Positions 55,989-64,000 of a stretch of DNA of 64,000 nt are shown here, piece after piece (positions within the stretch are counted from its first letter, which is position 1; every line of letters starts with the position of its first letter). The DNA is from Jaapia argillacea MUCL 33604 (lineage: Eukaryota > Basidiomycota > Agaricomycetes > Jaapiales > Jaapiaceae). The stretch is from assembly GCA_000697665.1 (NCBI GenBank), contig KL197723.1, positions 460,833-524,832 on the forward strand, written 5' to 3'. Position numbers and translations under genes: made by a program. The notes under the pieces are model-generated. The model had not been told where the DNA came from, made no database searches, and worked only from the letters and a program-made list of their open reading frames with translations.

Positions 55989-58763
55989 ATGACCGACGCC
56001 AAATTGGAACCCAATGGTGGCACAGGCAGGAAGCCTCTCCGTAGCTACATCTGGTAAACATTTCCTATTCCTCTCCTTTGACGAGAATGTCTATCTGATT
56101 CTGTCATTCCAGGGACACCTGGGACAAGTCCCCTGAAGAGCGGAAGTTCCTGGGGAAACTCGACGCTTGTCTACTGACCTACGCCGCGTTGTCGTACTTT
56201 AGCAAATAAGTTCTTCGTTTTCTTGTCCAAATATTGTCCTTAACTTTCTTGTTTCATCTACGTATCTTGACCAGCAGAATATTACGGTGAGCCAAGATGT
56301 CGATTCATGATGCACTGAAATTGAAAGAATTTCATACAGAACGCCTATGTCTCTGGTATGCAGGAAGAGTATGTCCCGAATAGTCTTCATGCACCTGAAA
56401 GATTTTCATTCATTCTTGCCGTAGCCTCGGACTGTAAGTCGAGCCACGGACAGGATGATGTTGCATCGCAACTCATCTTTCCACAGCCATGGCAATGAAC
56501 TAAACTACATAACAACTGCTTGGACATGCGGATACGTTATTGGGCAGATCCCATCCAAGTGAGTAATCCACCATCGCCTTATGTTTCATATTGATCCAAC
56601 ATTTGTCATCAGTATCCTCATTACACGGATACGCCCTTCGATCTGGGTTTGTTTTCTCCATCAACTTCAAGATTGTTATTTCGCTCAAACTCTTATACTA
56701 GATCCCCATAATGGAGGTGATATGGAGTGCCCTTACAATGGTTCTGGCTACAGCGAAGAACTTCAAGACTCTGGTTATCATTAGATTTTTCGTCGGTCAG
56801 TGCTTGTGTGTCCTGGGCGCGCTTCGCTTACCACAGACTAACTTGCCGTATGTGGACGCAGGTCTCGCCGAATCGACGTTTTATCCTGCTATTCAGTATG
56901 TTATCGGAAGCTGGTACAAAGGAGACGAGCTCGGGAAGAGAGCGTGTATATTCCACGTGAGTCGATGGCCGCAACACCGCAGGTTACTATTTCTGACTGC
57001 TTAGTAGACCACGAGTGCAATTGGTCCGATGTTTAGTGGGTTTTTACAAGCGGTTGGTATCCTCCACGCTTCTTTCGAGACGTTGGCTGACGGATGTGTT
57101 TTAGGGCGCATATACCGGCTTGAATGGTCGGTATGGACTTGCTGGGTGGCAATGTATGAAGATCTTCCCTCTCCTGAATTTTGCTTTTCCTGAACTTCAT
57201 TGGAGGGCTATTTATCGTGGACGGCATCATAACCTTACCCATCGCCTTCCTTGGATTCCTCGTCATGCCTGGTGCGTTGCGATCCTCCCGAGTAGCTCTC
57301 CATTATGAATATTCCTGATGAACGATCGAAGATATGCCTCACAATACCAAGCCTTCCGTTTTCTATACTGAGGCCCAACTCCAGATTGCTCGGAAACGGA
57401 TGGAGGACGCAGGAAGGAAGCCTCCTGGCAAGTATACGAAGAAGAAGGTCCTGTCATTTTTCAGCACTTGGCATATCTATACCCTCGTTCCCCGTAAGTG
57501 TCGTGAATTCGTTACTCTCAGAAGTCATTTCGTATTTCTGATGGACGGTTTAGTATACATTCTTGTGAGGTTTCTTCCGCTTCGAAGCCGCTGCTCGATA
57601 TTGACTCCTCTGCCTTAGTTCAATAACGGCAGTAACCCCTCTACGTCAATGATATTCTGGTCTGATGGTTTCCTTCTGCCCTTTTCATCGCGTTGAATGG
57701 GTTATAGGTTGAAGAGCTTCAACACCCCGGGCCATACAGTCTACACAGTCAGTCAGACCAACATTTATCCACTCGGAATCAATGCGGTGCAGGTGGTTAC
57801 AAGTTAGTTCCTTCCTGATGCGCGGTGGTGGCGACTGTGTTGAACCTAACGCTTGGATTGCTCATAGCTTTGATTTACGCTTGGTGGTCTGACGCGGTGC
57901 AAGCTCGATGGCCGCCTATGATATTGGCAGGGGTATGTTTTGGTTGCTCATTCCATCGGTAGCATAGCTTGATTCACTATCCAAGACGTGGAGCATGGTC
58001 ACCGGTATCGTTCTTGCGGCGACTCCCTTGTACACCCACATCACTCGGTGAGCAGTTTTCGTATTCACAACATATTCACCCTAAGCAGTATGGATGCAGG
58101 CGGTGGATTTTCTATTACTTCGTTCGTGTAGCCGTATCCTTCTTGTTGGTGTGAAACTAAAACTTGAACTCGGACAGACGAGCTGCCAAGGAGGCCTTTC
58201 AGGCCTGATCCTCGCGTGGGCGAATGAGTTGACTGGATACGACAGCGAAAGCGAGTGAAGCGATCCCTCAAAACTCTCGCATGGTGTTGACCACTTGCTC
58301 CGCAGAACGTTCCTTCGTGATCGCTTGTTGCAACACCTTTGCCTACGTGTTCCAAGCGTGGTTACCGATGTAAGTGTTCAGAGAAACCTCCAGCACCCTT
58401 TTGACTTATCCCCCGCTGGCAGTGTCCTTTTCCCTCAGGTCGAACAACCTCGGTAAGGGCACCTCATTAGCTACGAGTGTTGATCAACCACGCGACGTTA
58501 ACCACGATCTGCTTTTCAGTGTCCAGAAGGGTACCATCGCAACCGTATTCATCAACTTTGGGATGAGCAAGTGCCATCGCTCCTCTGAATGACGCCCATG
58601 CTAAAATTCTGGCTTCTCAGTGTCGTTTGCTATCCTGACCCTCTTGTTGCAACGTCGTGACGCGCGAAGAGCCAAGGCCGAGCAAGCAGCTTGGAATGAA
58701 TCTGACAGCGTGCCACAGACAGAATACGTCAACGATGTCGCTTCAACGGGAAGCAAGGATTGA
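55989..58763 (+). CDS. MFS transporter, allantoate/pantothenate permease family
   Basis: A proton-coupled anion:cation symporter-type MFS protein of the plasma membrane, about 20 short exons. It begins M-T-D-A-K-L-E-P-N; landmarks are K-L-D-A-C-L-L-T-Y-A-A-L-S-Y, D-Q-Q-N-I-T-N-A-Y-V-S-G-M, H-G-N-E-L-N-Y-I-T-T-A-W, G-Q-I-P-S-N, G-L-A-E-S-T-F-Y-P-A-I-Q, W-Y-K-G-D-E-L-G-K-R, T-T-S-A-I-G-P-M-F-S-G-F-L-Q-A, N-G-S-N-P-S-T-S-M-I-F-W, G-L-I-L-A-W-A-N-E-L-T and F-A-Y-V-F-Q-A-W-L-P, ending D-V-A-S-T-G-S-K-D. Unusual splicing is needed: an AT..AC intron (56206-56261), a GC..AG intron (58567-58620), and micro-exons of 9 nt (56425-56433) and 11 nt (57554-57564). If the AT..AC intron is not removed, the protein stops at residue ~52. 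The substrate is unknown; carboxylates, vitamins and ureides are typical. Confidence 0.8.
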
Positions 58764-59298
58764 TTTGTCGTATCTCAAATTAGAATGTATGTTGCCCGAA
58801 TTTCGCGGCCACATTGGAGTATAAACGCGATCAATACGCTGTGGGCCTCAGCTCGCATACCAACGGGACTTCTGCTGCATTCAAATCTCCTATCTATCTG
58901 TTCCATCGTCTGCTCGCGAATCCAGACATACGATGGTTGGACTCCAGGATCTCAACGCCGGGCACAGTCCATTGAGAAGATGGGTACCTTAATCGAGATT
59001 TCGGAGGACCAGAGGTGGGGAACGAGATGCGTATACTTACTCGAGAATCGAGATGCTTCCTCTCTCCCATCCAACCAAGGAACTAGTCGAGCGAGCTCAA
59101 CATCTTTCCCTCCTCGAAACTGTATGCACGATGCAACGACGGAAGGTTCAAGGATACAGCGATGATAACTGAGATCCAGGGGGGTGGTAAGTATCACCCG
59201 TGACCCGGGAACCAAGTGTCTGTGTATGGCTTGGTCGGACTCGGCGCGAAGTAAAATGTCCTTTAAATCCAAACGCCGCACCGGTGAATAGAGTAATG
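58764..59298. other. Intergenic stretch
   Basis: 3' flank of the transporter gene. The open frame at 58952-59377 on the minus strand overlaps the transposon border and has no recognised domain. Confidence 0.35.
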
Positions 59299-59306
59299 GG
59301 CCCTCC
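59299..59306. repeat. Target-site duplication, left copy
   Basis: GGCCCTCC, identical to 59720-59727; it flanks the inverted-repeat element between them. Confidence 0.75.
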
Positions 59307-59719
59307 CAAGGGGTTCGCAGGCGCGCGAAGCGCGACATCAACCCCCTCTTTCGATTTTTAGTCAAATATCTCTTCAACGCCTGACCACAAAATTATGGCG
59401 ATTTCTCAGGCAGATTGCTCGCCTTCCGCGCGAGACAACTCTCAAGTAAGAAAACTAATATTCTGTGGATGTTTTGATTGGGGGTACCATGCGTGGGAAG
59501 TGCAGAGCCATGTTCCCACAGTTTCACTGCCTGTTTCCTCCTTACTAGACTACAGAACCTGTTGTATAAACCACGTAGAAGGCTTCCTTGGTGTCGATTT
59601 ATACAACTCTCAGAGAGAAATGGAGGCAAACGATGAAGAAATGAGTCAGTTGTGAGTGGTACAAGGTGAGGTGATTTCACCTACTATAGGGTTGACGTCG
59701 CGCGCCTGCAAACCCCTTG
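59307..59719. mobile_element. hAT-like MITE, 413 bp
   Basis: Both ends read CAAGGGGTT(C/T)GCAGGCGCGCGA inward and continue with a similar GACAT/GACG-TCAACCC block, giving terminal inverted repeats of about 35-40 bp. Flanking 8-bp direct repeats (GGCCCTCC) and ends starting CAAGGG fit the hAT superfamily. There is no transposase, so it would depend on an element elsewhere. The internal ~330 bp hold no recognised gene. Confidence 0.8.
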
Positions 59720-59727
59720 GGCCCTCC
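59720..59727. repeat. Target-site duplication, right copy
   Basis: GGCCCTCC, identical to 59299-59306. Confidence 0.75.
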
Positions 59728-61403
59728 TCATGTAAGTGTACCGAGTAGTATGTAACACTGCAGCATCCTGTCCGGATGTATTGATGGATTCGTAGAGAAG
59801 GGTGGTTCCACAGCATTTCAATGTATATCCGTCAGAGCGGCTCCCAAGGCCCATTTGGCCAGCTCGTATCCTCGCGAGTACCGTCTCAGTACTCATAAAC
59901 AACCCCCGAGAAGTAACGAAAAAAGAGGGTTGGAATGTTGGTTGGTAAGGATGAGCCTGGGAGGGAGGTGAGCGACCTTGGTATAGTCTGGGACCGATGG
60001 CAAGTGCCTATTCGCGATTTCAAAGTACTGTAAGTTTGTGGGTCGAAGGAGGCGCAGGCGTGCGACAAGCAGATAGTTCGCGCTTGATTTTTCAGAATTA
60101 AATTGGCTATGGTCGGGAGTTCACTGAGCCGGCTCCCCTCCGAATCGTGTTGATATGTCGACGGGGTGGCGTGTGGTATGTTTCCTAGAGTTGTTGTGTC
60201 CAAGGTCGTCATCGTCCTAAACCATTCCTCCTCCCCTGGCGGCTGGTGTGATGATGAGGGGGTGCGGGGCAATATATTGCTACCGTGAAATGAACTTCCG
60301 GCAGGCAATAGTATTACGTCACGGTAACGTTACTTCATGCTTCATCACCGCCATCATCTCCTCTCGACTGGCTGTTCAACATACATGAGCCGCGAAAACT
60401 GGACTGATTAGACCCAAGCTGATGAAAAGTAGGGTGATACTTGAAGCCGTATGGATATCTGAAAACATAGAATCTGCGCTAACGCAAGCGTCATGACTGG
60501 GGCGGTTTGGCAAGCCTGTCTTTTCGAAATGGGACTTCTACAATTCAAGAGCGTGAGTCCCAGAATCTCGGCTACTGTATGTACTGTATCACCCTTCCAC
60601 TTCGGAGCTTCCTGCTCTAATCTTTTCACTTCGGTACTTCTACTCGAGTTCTATGGCATAGAACTTGTCGAGCTTATTCTTTTGCCTACGGCAGCCAGCA
60701 ATCCACAGCCCTGCTAGTTCTACACATTCAATTGGTTCTACACAACATTCCACTCCGTAATTCAATGAGATCCCGCGAGGAGTTGGTGGGACATGTCTCT
60801 CCGTCAGCCTCGTTCGGCAAATCATGGTGATCGAGCTATCGTGGCTCTTCTGAGTCCCTTGCCAACACTTCCTCGTGCCTATCCAAGCATGCTACTGCGG
60901 CTCCCGATGAGGCCTCTGGAGCATGCGTCCATCGAGGCGAGTGATATTCGTCCTCAGCCGAGCTGTGTCCTCGGCGCCTATTATGCTATGTTTCCATTTC
61001 GGCGTACGCTACTTGCCTTGTCCGGTAACTCATCCTGATTCCTGTGATCTGACTTCGAGTCGCTCCGAAAGCACCATATATTCGTACACGAGGGTTATCG
61101 CTGTATGAGAAGATCTACACAACTCGGGCTAGACCATTTCGCCCCAGGTGTTGTTATTGGATTCTAACGGCAGCGGCATGACTAGTTGACTGACATGGTT
61201 TCGTACTCGCTTAGCCACCATATCGCCGCTGTCACCAAAAGCTCCTCATATTCTCGTGTTTACGGCGTTGTCGGTGATGTGAACTATACACACACCCAGT
61301 CGTAGCAAGGCTAACGGACAGAGGTAATCTTGAGCTGCCGCCGCCGTCGACCAGCTTTCGCTGTACCATACCGCCATCCTTTGATCCTCGACGCTCCTCG
61401 CCT
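59728..61403. other. Long region without a recognised gene
   Basis: A minus-strand open frame at 59886-60308 (140 residues) and several shorter ones have no recognisable domain, signal peptide or conserved splice pattern. A diverged multi-exon gene could be hidden here. From about 61150 the sequence should include the promoter of DUF6533 copy I, though it no longer resembles those of the other copies. Confidence 0.3.
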
Positions 61404-63276
61404 ATGCCCAACATCAATTCTATCTCCTTTCTTCAATATCTGATACTCATCCGTTCCGTTCAACGTCAGTTCAGATGCACAAGTGGCAAATCCGATCTCC
61501 TTCTAATTGTGCTCTTCTGCGATCTTTAGTATCCGCAACCTTTGTCTCCATTTACGATCATCGTGAGCTCGATTCTTCACACTGACACCTTGATCTCAGT
61601 TATGGGAAATCTGAATATTTTTCCCGTAGTAATTTGTTTCGACCAGGAGGTCAGGAGTGACTCAGTCTCTTTCATTATGTTTATCTGAGAACTTTTGGTG
61701 CGTATACGGGTTAGGTCGAGCTTATCTGGGTATGTGATCCAACTGTTCCTTGTCATTCACCGCTGAATCGCCTGGCACGGTAGAAACACCCAGGCGTTTC
61801 CGCAAAGATATTCTTCCTATTGGTGCGATTTACTTCCATTCGAACTTGAGCTACTGTTGATTCTGATGTAGACGCGATATGGTGGCAATTGCATAGTCAT
61901 GTAAGCCCCCGTTTCAGTGTGAGGTATTGTTTGTGGTGTACTGATACCCTTCCTTCCCTCCACCGCTTCGTTCAGCACAATTTGTCTCCGTAGGTTTGCT
62001 TCTATGCCGATCTGGTTAATATCCCTAATGATCAACGTCCCAGTTCTCTTCACGGAGGTAAAAACAGTTAGTGTGAGTTTGTGCTTCCATCCGTCAGGTT
62101 ATCGTCATTTCATCTCATCCTACCGCGCCGCTCTTCGGGTTTCAGTCGTAAGTTGAGGCACTATATCATAACTTCTGATCTTCACCCACCTTTGATCAAA
62201 CAGATGTTTGTGCTCATCCTCCCAATTTGAGTATACTTGCTAAACTATCCGTGCCCAGGTCATAGTCGCCTATTGCTGCAGGTTTGGGCCACAGCGATAC
62301 CCTCATGGGTCGTGCAAGGTGCGGAGAAAGTCGCTCCTTCGCTGCGATCTCTGCCCGTGCCATTGCAGCTCATCTCCCACCGTCTACCTCCCCCCCTCCA
62401 TAGTTATCATGCAATCTCGGCTCTATGCAATGTACGGCCGCTCGAGAAGGGTGCTAATCTTCACCGGCACATGTTTCGTGATCGAAATAATCGCTTCAAT
62501 GGCCTTTGGTTTGTACCGGGATCTTCGAGGTATCACTTATCCTGAGCTCCAATGAGTTTGATCGATTCATTGCTCCGTCGTCCACAGCCGCCCCTGTTCG
62601 GGTATTCGAGAAATGGACCGGCTGTATTGTGACCAACATGCCTGAGTATAGGGTCGGCATGTGGCTAGCAATCATGGCTTATGAAGGGATCCTCTTCTTG
62701 CTCGCCCTTTACAAGACATTGTTGCATTTGTTACGGATGAACCACCCATGGACGAGGAATAGCGTCGCCGACATTCTGTTGAGGGATAATATCTTGTATT
62801 TCTTTGTGTTCGCCCCTTCATTCTATTCAGTCATTCACCTCGCTCACCTAGTCCTTCTCTAGCATTTTTACCAATTACTGCCTCACTATCGTCGCCTGGT
62901 TCGCTCTTCCAGTACGTCTAACGCACCCCGCCTCTTTCCAGGATGTCGATGATTCCAGGACCCTGATCAAAATCGACAGTTCGTCTGGGTAGAGATCCTT
63001 GGCACTTTCAACATCACAGTAACCTGCACCCTGGGCTGTCGTCTCATCCTCAACATCCGAGAAGTGTCATATCGACACCATCAGTGCGTAAACACGGCGG
63101 AGATTGAGTATCAGCTGAGAGAGTTGGCTGATGGACCCGTGTTGGCTTCAAGCGTCGATCCAGCCCATAGTTCGGCTCATGGTGAACGGGTGGGGGATGA
63201 TGATGAGAGGGATGCGAGGGGATCGCGACGAGAGGTAGATGTGGAAGCCCCGAGCTTGCCGTCGCCGCCCTCGTAG
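61404..63276 (+). pseudogene. DUF6533-domain membrane protein, copy I (probably frameshifted)
   Basis: The most diverged copy on the plus strand. Exon 1 reads M-P-N-I-N-S-I-S-F-L-Q-Y-L-I-L-I. Later exons give L-S-A-T-F-V-S-I-Y-D-H, L-I-C-F-D-Q-E, V-E-L-I-W, K-H-P-G-V-S-A-K-I-F-F-L-L, I-M-Q-S-R-L-Y-A-M-Y-G-R-S, and T-G-C-I-V-T-N-M-P-E-Y-R-V-G-M-W. After D-N-I-L-Y-F-F-V-F-A-P, an indel near 62840-62860 puts the following S-I-F-T-N-Y-C-L-T-I-V-A-W-F-A-L-P in another frame. The last exon (C-R-L-I-L-N-I-R-E-V-S-Y-R-H-H-Q-C) is open. The splice acceptor before the M-Q-S-R exon is weak to the eye. Confidence 0.6.
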
Positions 63277-63893
63277 TCTTTCCTTGGCTACCCTCGAGTT
63301 GATCACTCGATCGGAGGGCGTGGTGACCGCCGACTATTAGCGTTTATGTGGATCTCACTTGCAACTATTATGGATACTTGACCAGTTAATGCACCAAGGG
63401 AGGACATGCCGATCCTTCTTGTCTCATGGGAATGTCTTGCAAAAGGAGGAAGGTAAAAGTGTACAATTATCAATTCCCACGAGCAAGAGGTTTGGCTAGA
63501 GGTCTACGATCTAACGTGAGAGAATCCTCCTCCCTCTTCGGGGAGTCGGGGATATTCAAGCTGGTCTCTCTTTTCCAAGCTGGGGACCTATGGTTCAAGG
63601 GTGGGTCCCTGACGCTCGGCTACTTACCTATACTTCCAGTTCCAAGGCAGAACTAATAGTAGCAGTCAGAGTGTGCGATTCTACGTGTGATTATGCCAAA
63701 AGTACATTTTGATTTTGGTGTCGAAAATCGTCTCAGAATCGGAAGTGACTCTGACCGTCATCGATTCTGCATGGGTTTTATGTCGGTTCTCACTTGATTC
63801 TACGACTATCTGACCTACTTGTATCTTTCCTTGTAATTACAAGTGCTGTTACTATCCGTACTACACAAGCTTGTTCCACCCCCATCAAGTGCG
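63277..63893. other. Intergenic stretch
   Basis: 3' flank of copy I and, near the right edge, the presumed promoter of the next gene. A 76-residue open frame at 63426-63656 has no recognised domain. Confidence 0.35.
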
Positions 63894-64000
63894 ATGCCTC
63901 GCCGTCCTCGACGAGCAGCTCGAACCAAGAAGATCATCAAGACTTACATCCGTTTTGTGAAGCTGCAGAAGACTCGAGACAGGAAATTCAGCCGCAAACT
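63894..64000 (+). CDS. 5' end of an unrecognised gene, cut by the window edge
   Basis: An ATG at 63894 opens a frame that runs to the edge (35 residues), very rich in arginine and lysine: M-P-R-R-P-R-R-A-A-R, then K-L-Q-K-T-R-D-R-K-F. The codon use looks coding, and the ATG follows a pyrimidine-rich leader. A basic N-terminus suits a nucleic-acid-binding or nucleolar protein, but too little is present for a call. Confidence 0.35.
   Translation, partial: MPRRPRRAARTKKIIKTYIRFVKLQKTRDRKFSRK

Noticed and set aside
58952-60308. Minus-strand open frames on both sides of the hAT-like MITE as one gene split by the insertion
   Set aside because: The two frames show no shared domain or compatible junction, and one extends across the MITE border, so a common gene is not supported.
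1-64000. CRISPR arrays, operons, ribosome binding sites
   Set aside because: The intron-rich genes and protein families show a fungal nuclear genome, so these features do not apply; no regular repeat-spacer array was seen.
1-64000. tRNA or rRNA genes
   Set aside because: No stretch with the expected conserved boxes was recognised by eye; a covariance-model scan would be needed to exclude a tRNA.

Overview
The window looks like an intergenic-poor but rearranged stretch of an Agaricomycete (mushroom-forming basidiomycete) genome. The genes are split by many 50-60 nt introns with GT..AG ends. The protein families that can be read (DUF6533 membrane proteins, agaric-type F-box/LRR proteins, an agaric-type TPR protein, an isopenicillin-N-synthase-like dioxygenase, an allantoate/pantothenate-type MFS transporter, an importin-13-like karyopherin) are typical of that class. 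No prokaryotic features, rRNA, tRNA or CRISPR were seen.

Layout. 1-1.8 kb: a spacer-repeat fragment and a broken copy of the 5' end of the importin gene. 1.8-2.5 kb: a small secreted cysteine-containing protein. 2.8-20 kb: four DUF6533 genes on the minus strand (A-D), with degenerate F-box and TPR fragments and duplicated spacers; B, C and D are tandem segmental duplicates with a period of about 4.7 kb once a 1.1 kb nested transposon insertion is removed. 20.6-23.1 kb: a TPR-protein gene on the minus strand with one premature stop. 23.2-29.7 kb: a full-length F-box/LRR gene convergent with DUF6533 copy E, then copy F. 30.6-38.5 kb: a tandem pair of F-box genes, the first split by a 5.1 kb LINE with a 14-bp target-site duplication, the second carrying a nonsense codon. 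38.8-44.0 kb: an intact multi-exon importin-13-like gene. 44.1-53.1 kb: DUF6533 copies G and H on the plus strand, with a decayed F-box copy between them. The F-box + copy E block (about 23.15-27.2 kb) and the copy G + F-box block (about 45.15-49.08 kb) are inverted duplicates. 53.6-58.8 kb: a divergently transcribed 2OG-Fe(II) dioxygenase and MFS transporter. 59.3-59.7 kb: a 413-bp hAT-like MITE. 61.4-63.3 kb: DUF6533 copy I. At the right edge a new gene begins.

The housekeeping importin gene and the dioxygenase/transporter pair are the stable landmarks. The rest is a birth-and-death array in which a unit consisting of a DUF6533 gene with a convergent F-box gene has been copied in tandem and by inversion, with about half of the copies now frameshifted. 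The dioxygenase/transporter pair may be a small catabolic or biosynthetic unit sharing a 591-bp bidirectional promoter. The function of the DUF6533 proteins is unknown, and the sequence does not reveal it.
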